The position numbers and the translations under genes were made by a program. The notes under the pieces are model-generated. The model had not been told where the DNA came from. It did not search any database and saw only the letters and a list, made by a program, of their open reading frames with translations. This document shows, one piece after another, positions 55,429 through 63,240 of a DNA stretch of 64,000 nt. The DNA lies in the NCBI GenBank assembly GCA_934338065.1, contig CAKRGX010000002.1:136167-200166 (forward strand), read 5' to 3'. The stretch comes from an uncultured Eubacterium sp. (GTDB taxonomy: Bacteria > Bacillota > Clostridia > Lachnospirales > Lachnospiraceae). Within the stretch, counting starts at the first letter, position 1; each line of letters opens with the position of its first letter.

Positions 55429-56352
55429 CTATGTTTCAATATATTCACAGGCAGCCAGAGCAGCCACTGCTCCATCGGCTGCCGCAGTTGCCAATTGACG
55501 TACTGTTTTGGTACGGCAGTCCCCTGCCGTGTAGATGCCGGGAGTATTCGTCTTACAATCCTCAGACGCTTTAATATACCCTTTATCATCCAGTGCAACA
55601 TAATCAGCAAATGCTTCATTATCCGGCATCTGACCAATCGCAACAAATACTCCCGCAACCGGAAATTCCTCTTCTTCCTTTGTCTTTACATTCCGGATCT
55701 TCAATGCGGTAAGCATCGTAGTTCCGATCAGTCCTGCAACAACAGAGTTCAGGACAAACACTACATTTTCCTTCTCCTGAAGAGATCTTACAAGCTTATC
55801 CTCACCCCTGAATTCCTCTCTGCGATGTATCACATATACCTTGCTGCAATAACCGGACAAGAACAAAGCATCCTCCAGGGCTGTGTTACCACCACCAACA
55901 ACAGCCACCTCTCGTCCCCGGAAAAACATCCCGTCACAGGTTGCACAATACGACACACCTGCCCCGACCAACGCTTCTTCCCTCTCTACGCCAAGTGGAC
56001 GGTTCTTCGCACCTGTAGCAAGAATAACCGATCTTGCTTCATATTGTTTCTCTGTTCCATCATGATTTTTTACAAAGACAGCTTTTATCTGTCCATCACA
56101 CGATTCAATCCGGATTACTTTTTCCTGCTTATACTCAGCGCCCAGTCCGATTGCCTGATCATATAAATTTTGGGCAAACGCAAATCCCGATATTTTTGCA
56201 ATACCGGGATAGTTCTCCACTTCCGGAGAATTGACAATCTGCCCTCCATATGATTTTTGTTCCAATACAAGAACTGACTTTCCTGCGCGGACGCCATAAA
56301 TAGCTGCCGATAACCCAGCCGTACCGGCACCTACAATAATAATATCATACAT
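55429..56352 (-). CDS. trxB: Thioredoxin reductase
   Basis: An NADPH-dependent flavoenzyme of 307 residues: FAD motif GAGTAGLSAA, redox CATC in YCATCDGMFF, NADPH motif GGGNTALEDA and GIYTAGDCR near the end. It follows the thioredoxin gene after 16 nt, the expected pair for disulfide reduction in the cytoplasm. Confidence 0.95.
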   Translation of the reverse strand: MYDIIIVGAGTAGLSAAIYGVRAGKSVLVLEQKSYGGQIVNSPEVENYPGIAKISGFAFAQNLYDQAIGLGAEYKQEKVIRIESCDGQIKAVFVKNHDGTEKQYEARSVILATGAKNRPLGVEREEALVGAGVSYCATCDGMFFRGREVAVVGGGNTALEDALFLSGYCSKVYVIHRREEFRGEDKLVRSLQEKENVVFVLNSVVAGLIGTTMLTALKIRNVKTKEEEEFPVAGVFVAIGQMPDNEAFADYVALDDKGYIKASEDCKTNTPGIYTAGDCRTKTVRQLATAAADGAVAALAACEYIET

Positions 56353-56368
56353 ATCTCAAACCTCTTGA

Positions 56369-56674
56369 TTATAACAGCTCCAAAATCTCCTCTTTTGAAA
56401 TGACACCGATTGAGCGATTTGTCTCCTGACCATTCTTCATGACTACCAGCATCGGAATAGACATCACACGAAACTGCATTGCCAGATCCTGTTGTTCATC
56501 CACATTGACCTTACATACTTTTATATCACTCTTTTCCTCTCCAATCTCATCAACAACGGGTGATAACATCTGACACGGACCACACCAGGATGCCCAGAAA
56601 TCAATCAGAACCGGCTTGTCCGACTGCATAACCTCTGCTTCATAATTCTGTTTTGTAATCTCTATTACTGCCAT
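56369..56674 (-). CDS. trxA: Thioredoxin
   Basis: A 101-residue thioredoxin with the active site WASWCGPCQM and cis-proline IPM. ATG 56674 has GGAGG 9 nt upstream; a longer frame exists but is not favoured. It is the first gene of the trxA-trxB-LRR group. Confidence 0.95.
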   Translation of the reverse strand: MAVIEITKQNYEAEVMQSDKPVLIDFWASWCGPCQMLSPVVDEIGEEKSDIKVCKVNVDEQQDLAMQFRVMSIPMLVVMKNGQETNRSIGVISKEEILELL

Positions 56675-56737
56675 CAATAATAACCTCCATTTCAATTCTT
56701 ATTTTATACAAAAAACTCTGATTTTATTCTTTTCCTT

Positions 56738-56746
56738 ATCATATCA
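56738..56746 (-). promoter_or_regulatory. Extended -10 promoter of trxA-trxB
   Basis: TGATATGAT on the minus strand combines TATGAT with a TGn extension, 60-70 bp before trxA. No clear -35 at 16-18 bp. Confidence 0.4.
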
Positions 56747-56782
56747 CACATCCTGACAAAAATACAGACCATATTCACCGGA

Positions 56783-59362
56783 TCACTCTTCAAGCCATTC
56801 CCGCATCTCTTCGCTCACCCGGCTTATCTCCCGCTCAAACTCTCTTGCCGAGATTAACCGACACCCTGCTCCGCGAATGATAATCTGCTCTAATCCATCT
56901 GATGTTGCCACCGTGATCTGATATTTTTTACTGTTTTCATGAGCAAATTTTTCTATATACTGATCTGCTGTCTCAGCTTCTTTTGTGTAGACGACATGAA
57001 TATTATGATAGTCAAGGATCTCTGCCCTATGATTCTGCACACGGTATGCGTCAAACACCAGAATCACTTCGTATTTTTTATACCCCTGATAATTGCACAG
57101 AATATCCATCAATTTATCCCTTGCTGCCGCAATATCCACTTTCGCTAGAGAATGTAATTCATCCCAGGCAAAAATGATATTATAGCCATCTACAAGAAGG
57201 TATTTTTTATCTGTCACCGGTTTCTTTCCCGGTTTTGACAATCCGGTTGGTCTCGCTTGTACCGACCGCACACGCTTTTCGCCACTCCTTCGGTTTGCAT
57301 AAGACGTTCTCTCCAGAATACGATCCACTTCTTCTGTGTCGATCCACTCCTCTTTCTGTAACGATTTTCCTGAATCTTCCCGGTTTTCATCCGGCTGTTC
57401 TGACAAATTCCGGATTTTCTTTCCCTCTATATGCATATAATGACGAACCTCATTCCACGGCACATAAAAACCCGCTCCATGAGAGCAGAATACAGACCCG
57501 GACGGATGATCCAGATCACTCTCCGGATCATAACGCATGCTCTGTATCACTTCATCCGCATTATGACAAGGCCGGTAACCCGTCAGAGAGCAAAAAAGTC
57601 TTCCTTCTCCTTTGGTATAAGCCGTAACTTCCCTCGAATAATCCCGCATAGTGCTGACAGGAGCCTCCCCGGTCAGTATTGACATCCCTCTCTCTGCCGG
57701 TTCAAGAGAGAAACTTCCCGCCATTCTCTCCACATCTGTCATTGCTCTCCCTATGGATGCCTCCGGCACCTCCAGACGATATCGATAATACGGTTCTAAC
57801 AACACGGATTCTGTCTGCATCAATCCCTGTCTCACCGCACGGTACGTTGCCTGACGGAAATCCCCTCCTTCGGTATGCTTCAAATGTGCTTTTCCTGCTA
57901 TCAACGTAATTTTAACATCGGTAAGTGCAGAACCAGTCAGCACACCTTTATGCTCACGTTCCAGCAAATGAGTTAAGATCAGCCTCTGCCAGTTCTTGTC
58001 TAACAGATCTTCGCTGCATTCCGTTCCAATCTGAATACCACTCCCCGGCTCCCCCGGTTCCATCCATAGATGAACTTCTGCATAATGCCGCAATGGTTCG
58101 TAATGTCCCACTCCTTCTGCCGGCTGACAGATTGTCTCTTTATAAACAATATTTCCTGTTCCAAAAGAAACATCCAAGCCAAATCGTTCCCGTATCACTC
58201 TCTGTAAAATTTCAATCTGCACCTCTCCCATAACCTGTGCCTGGATCTCCTGTAGCTTTTCATTCCACACCACATGTAGTTCCGGCTGTTCTTCCTCCAG
58301 TTCACGTAGTTTAGGAAGAAATGCTGCCACATCACATCCCTCCGGCAAGCCAACCCGATACGTAAGAACCGGCTCCAGTACCGGCTTTACCACTCCCTGT
58401 TCCCATCCAAGTCCCTGCCCCGGATACGTCTCTGACAATCCCGTAACAGCACAGATTGTACCAGCCCCTGCTTCCGTGACACTTGCAAAACGGTCTCCGG
58501 AATAAATCCGGATCTGATTTACTTTTTCTGTTTTATCCGGCGCAGCAGATAATTCCATGCGTGCCGTCATAACACCACCGGTAATTTTCAGATGCGTCAA
58601 CCGGTTTCCCTGCGCATCCCTTGCAATCTTAAAAACTCGTGCCCCAAATTTTTCTGCATAATTCTTTTCACATGTATACCGGTCCAGTGCCTCTAATAAT
58701 TCATCCACACCATTCATTTTCAAAGCGGAGCCAAAAAAGCAGGGATACACTTTTCTTCTTAAGATAAGCCCTGGTAATTGCTCTTGACCAATATCCCCCT
58801 GTTGCAAATACCGGTCCAGCAGCTTCTCATCACAAAGTGCGATCTGTTCCTTCCATTCTTCACTATTCACATCGGTAAAGTCTACAATATTATCCGACAG
58901 CCGCTCTTTTAGTTCCTTCGTGACACATCCCACATCGGTTCCCGGCTGATCCATTTTATTTACAAAGAGAAACACCGGTACCTCATACTGCTTTAACAGA
59001 CGCCAAAGTGTCTGTGTATGCCCCTGCACCCCGTCTGCTCCGCTGATCACAAGAACCGCATAATCCAATACCTGTAAAGTGCGCTCCATCTCCGCCGAAA
59101 AATCAACGTGTCCCGGCGTATCCAGTATCGTAAGTCTCATATCAGCGGTTTCTAAAACTGCCTGCTTAGAAAAAATTGTGATACCACGCTCCTTTTCCAG
59201 ATCAAACGTATCAAGATACGCATCCCCTTTATCTACCCTGCCAGCCGAACGAATCTTTCCCGCCTTATACAAAAGCCCCTCCGACAGTGTCGTCTTCCCG
59301 GCATCTACGTGGGCCAGCATTCCCACACAAATGTTTTTTTTCTTTTTTTGTGCATCACTCAA
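56783..59362 (-). CDS. TetM/EF-G-like ribosomal GTPase fused to a YacP/Rae1-like NYN nuclease domain
   Basis: 859 residues. Residues 1-640 match translation GTPases of the tetracycline ribosomal-protection type: G1 AHVDAGKTT (17-25), ERGITI (switch I), DTPGHVDF (G3), NKMD (G4), EF-G-like domains III to V, and a C-terminal YRPC-type region. A variable linker (about 640-718) follows, then an NYN/PIN domain like YacP (residues 719-859) with the acidic residues Asp725 in VDGYN, Asp771 in VFDAY, Asp800 in TADQY and Asp822 in TSDG. Rae1/YacP cuts mRNA in the ribosomal A-site, so a ribosome-bound GTPase carrying its own nuclease is a coherent fusion. The start is TTG behind GGAGGGGG. Resistance to tetracycline cannot be inferred. 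Confidence 0.9.
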   Translation of the reverse strand: MSDAQKKKKNICVGMLAHVDAGKTTLSEGLLYKAGKIRSAGRVDKGDAYLDTFDLEKERGITIFSKQAVLETADMRLTILDTPGHVDFSAEMERTLQVLDYAVLVISGADGVQGHTQTLWRLLKQYEVPVFLFVNKMDQPGTDVGCVTKELKERLSDNIVDFTDVNSEEWKEQIALCDEKLLDRYLQQGDIGQEQLPGLILRRKVYPCFFGSALKMNGVDELLEALDRYTCEKNYAEKFGARVFKIARDAQGNRLTHLKITGGVMTARMELSAAPDKTEKVNQIRIYSGDRFASVTEAGAGTICAVTGLSETYPGQGLGWEQGVVKPVLEPVLTYRVGLPEGCDVAAFLPKLRELEEEQPELHVVWNEKLQEIQAQVMGEVQIEILQRVIRERFGLDVSFGTGNIVYKETICQPAEGVGHYEPLRHYAEVHLWMEPGEPGSGIQIGTECSEDLLDKNWQRLILTHLLEREHKGVLTGSALTDVKITLIAGKAHLKHTEGGDFRQATYRAVRQGLMQTESVLLEPYYRYRLEVPEASIGRAMTDVERMAGSFSLEPAERGMSILTGEAPVSTMRDYSREVTAYTKGEGRLFCSLTGYRPCHNADEVIQSMRYDPESDLDHPSGSVFCSHGAGFYVPWNEVRHYMHIEGKKIRNLSEQPDENREDSGKSLQKEEWIDTEEVDRILERTSYANRRSGEKRVRSVQARPTGLSKPGKKPVTDKKYLLVDGYNIIFAWDELHSLAKVDIAAARDKLMDILCNYQGYKKYEVILVFDAYRVQNHRAEILDYHNIHVVYTKEAETADQYIEKFAHENSKKYQITVATSDGLEQIIIRGAGCRLISAREFEREISRVSEEMREWLEE

Positions 59363-59470
59363 CGAAAATCCCCCTCCTTTTGATTTTTAATACATCCCTT
59401 CTCAGTTTTCTTCATCATTTATCACCCCTGCAAAAAATTCTGTATGAAAAAAGTAACTACAACCGTTAAT

Positions 59471-59521
59471 ATAAAGCAGGTACAAGAAACTCTGTCAAAG
59501 AGCTTTTTGCACCTGCTTTAT
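59471..59521 (-). terminator. Hairpin after pheA
   Basis: ATAAAGCAGGTACA and TGCACCTGCTTTAT form a 14-bp stem; the one non-identical position is a G-U pair on the minus strand. No long U-run follows, so it is a probable rather than certain terminator. The stretch 59363-59549 holds nothing else. Confidence 0.5.
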
Positions 59522-59549
59522 CATAGAAAATTTTAAAATCACAGTCGTT

Positions 59550-60683
59550 TTACGCCTCAAAGTTTCCCAGCACACGCATATAGGCAGCTTCATCTTTTAC
59601 CCCACGCAGTGCATTTTGTACGGCAGCATCATCCAGATTTCCTTCTACATCAATAAAGAAACGATATTCCCAGTTTCTTCCCGGAATCGGCCGTGATTCA
59701 ATCTGTGTCATATTCAGATCATTATATAAAAAATGCGACAAAATACGATACAGGGCTCCGCTCTGATGAGGCAGCTCGATACATAATGCAATCCTATTGC
59801 TACGGGATGTATATTCTTCTTTTTTCCCTATGATAATAAATCGCGTACAATTATTTTTTTCATGCTGGATACTGTCTGCAATCACCTCTAACCCATATTC
59901 TTTTGCCGCACGCCGGCTGGCTATCGCAGCCTGTGTCCTATCCTTATCCTCCGCAACCTTCTTTGCTGCAGCAGCGGTGGAACCATATTCAATTCCACGA
60001 TATTCCGGATGTTCCTCCATAAACCGTCGGCTCTGCATCAATCCCTGCGGATGTGAAAATACCGTCCGGATCTCATCTAATCTGGTGCCAGGCAGAGCAA
60101 GCAGACACTGATCTATCTTCATAACATACTGCCCCACGATGGCATTTTTATACTTTAACAAAAGATCATAATTCGCACTAATGCCTCCGGTAGAACTATT
60201 TTCAATCGGCAATATTCCATAGTCCGCGTCCCCTTTTTCAACAGCCTCCATCACACCCTGAAAGCTCTGACAACTCACACCATGAACCGCTGTTCCAAAC
60301 ACCTCTTCCATCGCCTGCTGGGTATGTGTACCCGGCACGCCAAAATAGTAAACTGTACGATCTCTGACAGTGACCGCCTCCGCAACCTTTGTAAAGTCGG
60401 TCACTTCATCGGAATGTGGCAGAATACCGTACTGATACTTACGACTGATAGACATAATCTGACTAAACAGTTCCCGCACAGCATGTTCGTTAAACTCCCC
60501 ATGTGACATAGCCCCCAGTTTGTCCAGTTTCTGCTCCTCGCGTTCTTTATCATATACAGCCTTCCCTGTTTCTATTTTATATTTTGCCACTTCATTGGCT
60601 ACCTTCATACGTCGTTCAAACAGTTCTACGATCTGACTGTCAATCTCGTCGATCTGCTGTCGTGATATCGATAAATCAACCAT
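59550..60683 (-). CDS. pheA: Bifunctional chorismate mutase / prephenate dehydratase
   Basis: 377 residues: chorismate mutase (1-90; SRQQIDEIDSQIVELFERRMKVANEVAKYK), prephenate dehydratase (about 108-285; GVPGTHTQQAM, ENSSTGGI, CTRFIIIG), and an ACT domain (295-370) with GALYRILSHF and ESRP for phenylalanine feedback. It converts chorismate to phenylpyruvate, directly downstream of the shikimate pathway. It follows folBK after 26 nt at the end of the folate operon. Confidence 0.95.
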   Translation of the reverse strand: MVDLSISRQQIDEIDSQIVELFERRMKVANEVAKYKIETGKAVYDKEREEQKLDKLGAMSHGEFNEHAVRELFSQIMSISRKYQYGILPHSDEVTDFTKVAEAVTVRDRTVYYFGVPGTHTQQAMEEVFGTAVHGVSCQSFQGVMEAVEKGDADYGILPIENSSTGGISANYDLLLKYKNAIVGQYVMKIDQCLLALPGTRLDEIRTVFSHPQGLMQSRRFMEEHPEYRGIEYGSTAAAAKKVAEDKDRTQAAIASRRAAKEYGLEVIADSIQHEKNNCTRFIIIGKKEEYTSRSNRIALCIELPHQSGALYRILSHFLYNDLNMTQIESRPIPGRNWEYRFFIDVEGNLDDAAVQNALRGVKDEAAYMRVLGNFEA

Positions 60684-60709
60684 TTTCTCTTGTTCCTTTC
60701 TACCGCATG

Positions 60710-61525
60710 CTATTTCTGTATCTTTTCAAGCAATTGCTGTACTGTTTTATGGTATACCGGATGAACTGCCCACGGAGCGATCTGTGATAGTGGCTGCAGG
60801 ACAAATTCGCGCAGATGCATCTGACAGTGGGGAATCGTCAGATCAGGCGTCTGCACAACGGTATCTCCAAACAAAATAATATCCAGATCAATCGTACGTG
60901 GCCCCCAGGGAATCGTTCTCTCCCGCTTTCCTTCTCTCTCAATGTTCTGTAAGATCAATAACAGCCCCTCCGGACTTTCCAACGTCTCCAGTTCAACGGC
61001 TGCATTGATAAATTTATTCTGATCGGTATAACCATAAGGTTCTGTTTCAATGAATTCAGACACCCGTACATGCCGGATCGCAGGATCTTCCTTCAATAAT
61101 CCGATTGCATCCTGTAAATGTTTTTCGCGGTCTCCCATATTCGATCCAATTGAAAGATACACTTTCTCCCAGCCTCTCTCAATCTTTACACTGACCGTAT
61201 CCAGCGGAAGCAGGATTGGTGCCCACGGTTTTTTTATTTCAACCTGAACGCGTCTGACCAGAGAAAAGGTGAGAAGAAGTTCTCTCGCGAGATGTTCTGC
61301 AACAGCCTCTATCAGTTGATAGTTATGCTTCTCCATCTGCTCTTTGACAAAATAAGAAACTTCTGCATAATTGATCGATAATGCCAGATCATCCTGCTTA
61401 CCGGCAGTGGATGTATCCGTATAGAGAATAAGGGATACCAAAAACTTCTGTCCCAGTACATTTTCCTCTTTCATTACACCATGATGACAATACACTTCCA
61501 AATCTTTTATCTGTATAGAATCCAT
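60710..61525 (-). CDS. folBK: Fused dihydroneopterin aldolase and HPPK (FolB-FolK)
   Basis: Two consecutive folate enzymes in one 271-residue chain. Residues 1-115 are FolB (DLEVYCHHGVMKEE, AEVSYFVKEQ, VEIKKPWAPILLPLD). Residues about 118-271 are the pyrophosphokinase FolK (SIGSNMGDREKHL, NAAVELET, WGPRTIDLDI). The start ATG 61525 is preferred to 61528 from its spacing to GGAGG. FolB and FolK act in series, so the fusion makes sense. Confidence 0.95.
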   Translation of the reverse strand: MDSIQIKDLEVYCHHGVMKEENVLGQKFLVSLILYTDTSTAGKQDDLALSINYAEVSYFVKEQMEKHNYQLIEAVAEHLARELLLTFSLVRRVQVEIKKPWAPILLPLDTVSVKIERGWEKVYLSIGSNMGDREKHLQDAIGLLKEDPAIRHVRVSEFIETEPYGYTDQNKFINAAVELETLESPEGLLLILQNIEREGKRERTIPWGPRTIDLDIILFGDTVVQTPDLTIPHCQMHLREFVLQPLSQIAPWAVHPVYHKTVQQLLEKIQK

Positions 61526-61537
61526 CATTTCCTCCCA

Positions 61538-62347
61538 CTATTCCTCGTTCAAAATAGCATCCGTCATCTTCAGCGCTCTTACATTCTTTTCTACATCATG
61601 AACCCTGACATAGCGGCACCCCTTCATCGCACCGATCACACTGGTTGCAATCGTACCTTCTTCTCGCTGGTCAACCGGAAGATCTAAGGTCAGACCGATC
61701 ATACTCTTTCTTGACGTTCCCAGCAATACCGGATATCCCATCGCAACAATATCTTCCAGATGATTCATAACCAGGCGGTTCTGTTCCAAAGTCTTACCAA
61801 ATCCAACCCCCGGATCCAACATGATCTTCTCCTTGTTCACACCATACCTTTCAGCGATTGACAAAGATATCTTAAGATCTTCTATCACATTCTTCATAAA
61901 ATCTGTGTATTCTGTATTATCTCGATTATGCATAAGACATACCGCCACATCATAACGCGCTGCCAGTTCGGCACAACGCTCATCATAGCGAAATCCCCAG
62001 ATATCATTAAGCAGATCTGCCCCTGCCATCAAAGCTGCCTCTGCAACATTTCCTTTATATGTGTCAATAGATATCGGAGTGTCAAATCGCTTTTTTAAAG
62101 CTTCGATCACAGGAACCACACGATAAATCTCTGCCTCATCACCAATCTGTACATGTCCCGGTCTCGTAGATTCTCCCCCTACATCAATAATATCTGCCCC
62201 TTCACCAATCAGCTTTTCAGCCTGGCGCAGTGCCTGATCCAATGTATTATATTTTCCTCCATCCGAGAAAGAGTCTGGTGTCACATTCAATATTCCCATG
62301 ACATATGTTTTTTCTCCTTCTGGAAAATTCTTCTGTCCTATCTGCAT
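61538..62347 (-). CDS. folP: Dihydropteroate synthase
   Basis: 269 residues; condenses the pterin pyrophosphate with p-aminobenzoate. The motifs GILNVTPDSFSDGG and VGGESTRPG are the classic substrate loops, and DPGVGFGKT and VLLGTSRKSMI follow. This is the sulfonamide target. ATG 62347 has GGAGAG before it; the upstream ATG has none. Confidence 0.95.
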   Translation of the reverse strand: MQIGQKNFPEGEKTYVMGILNVTPDSFSDGGKYNTLDQALRQAEKLIGEGADIIDVGGESTRPGHVQIGDEAEIYRVVPVIEALKKRFDTPISIDTYKGNVAEAALMAGADLLNDIWGFRYDERCAELAARYDVAVCLMHNRDNTEYTDFMKNVIEDLKISLSIAERYGVNKEKIMLDPGVGFGKTLEQNRLVMNHLEDIVAMGYPVLLGTSRKSMIGLTLDLPVDQREEGTIATSVIGAMKGCRYVRVHDVEKNVRALKMTDAILNEE

Positions 62348-62372
62348 TTTTCTCTCCATTCTGCTAAGAATA

Positions 62373-62939
62373 TTAACCCTTTAACCCTTGCATTGTCATA
62401 TTCATAAACATACGCTGCAAGTTGGCATCTTCTTCAAAGGAGCCTTTTGCCACATAAGTAGTCGTCGTGGTCCGCGGCTTCTGCACACCACGCATAGTCA
62501 TGCACATGTGCTCTGCCTCAATCATTACCATAACTCCTTTCGGCTGCAGATAGTTCATCACAGCTACAGCAATCTGTTCTGTCAACTGCTCCTGTATCTG
62601 TGCACGTCTCGCATAAACTTCAACCGTACGCGCTAACTTGCTTAGTCCAACGACTTTACCATCCGGAATATAACCTATGTGTACTTTTCCATAAAAAGGT
62701 AGAAAGTGGTGCTCACATACAGAATAAAAGGTTATATTTTTCTCTACCACCATATTTCCTGTATCAGTATGAAAAGTTCTCGATAAATGCTCCTCGGCAT
62801 CTTGTTCATACCCACCAAATATCTGTCCACACATCTTTGCAATGCGCTTTGGTGTTTCCTGTAGACCTTCACGTGAAACATCTTCACCTATTCCCTCTAA
62901 AAACAACTTTACCGCCTGTTCGATCTTCCCGTAATCCAT
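62373..62939 (-). CDS. folE: GTP cyclohydrolase I
   Basis: 188 residues; makes dihydroneopterin triphosphate from GTP, the first step of folate synthesis. Zinc ligands are Cys and His in [10 protein letters not shown] and the Cys in [10 protein letters not shown]; the GTP-binding [14 protein letters not shown] is intact. It is the first gene of the operon; a promoter lies about 85-110 bp upstream. Confidence 0.96.
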   Translation of the reverse strand: MDYGKIEQAVKLFLEGIGEDVSREGLQETPKRIAKMCGQIFGGYEQDAEEHLSRTFHTDTGNMVVEKNITFYSVCEHHFLPFYGKVHIGYIPDGKVVGLSKLARTVEVYARRAQIQEQLTEQIAVAVMNYLQPKGVMVMIEAEHMCMTMRGVQKPRTTTTTYVAKGSFEEDANLQRMFMNMTMQGLKG

Positions 62940-63022
62940 GTCGGCACCTCACAATCTAGTAATAGGATGCCAGCCTAAAATAAGGGTTCAGCCTGACACC
63001 GTAATATAACAAAACTGGTTTT

Positions 63023-63051
63023 ATTCTATCACAAGAATAGGGATAAGGCAA
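63023..63051 (-). promoter_or_regulatory. Promoter of the folate operon
   Basis: TTGCCT and TAGAAT are 17 bp apart on the minus strand, with TGA before the -10. The leader to folE is about 75 nt with no clear structure. Confidence 0.55.
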
Positions 63052-63070
63052 ATGAAACAGCGGAAGAGTT

Positions 63071-63152
63071 TGTGTTAAGTAATCGTTGGCACTTTTTTCC
63101 GGTTCCGTGTTACATGGGAAGACCGAAAAGATTGGAAGGATTACTTGACACA
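63071..63152. repeat. Long imperfect inverted repeat / hairpin between folE and the LRR gene
   Basis: TGTGTTAAGTAATC and GATTACTTGACACA form a 14-bp outer stem (one G-U), extended by three more pairs outward, and inside lie further short stems (CTTTT/AAAAG, CGGT/ACCG, TCC/GGA) closing on GTGTTACAT. The structure spans 82 bp. Its role is unknown: a small RNA, an mRNA stabiliser or a palindromic repeat element are possible. The rest of the 62940-63240 gap holds the folE promoter and the LRR-gene terminator. Confidence 0.5.
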
Positions 63153-63157
63153 GACAG

Positions 63158-63197
63158 AAAAAGGAGCTGAACACTAGTTGCTTAGTGCGACAGCCCC
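63158..63197 (-). terminator. Terminator after the LRR gene
   Basis: On the minus strand GGGGCTG...CACTA and TAGTG...CAGCTCC form a stem with a small internal loop and a 6-nt cap (AGCAAC), followed by TTTTT. It lies about 45 nt behind the LRR gene stop. Confidence 0.75.
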
Positions 63198-63240
63198 ATT
63201 TTTTACTATCTGGTTTCATAATCAACCTGTATCCGTTATT

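Noticed and set aside
55495..56166. 223-residue plus-strand frame opposite trxB
   Set aside because: Antisense to a complete thioredoxin reductase gene; no start signal and no domain.
56783..59362. Acquired tetracycline resistance gene
   Set aside because: The TetM-like part is divergent, carries a nuclease domain and has no mobile element nearby; a chromosomal translation factor is more likely.
62956..63225. 89-residue minus-strand reading frame between folE and the LRR gene
   Set aside because: It runs through a promoter, a long hairpin and a terminator, has no ribosome binding site and no recognisable protein pattern.
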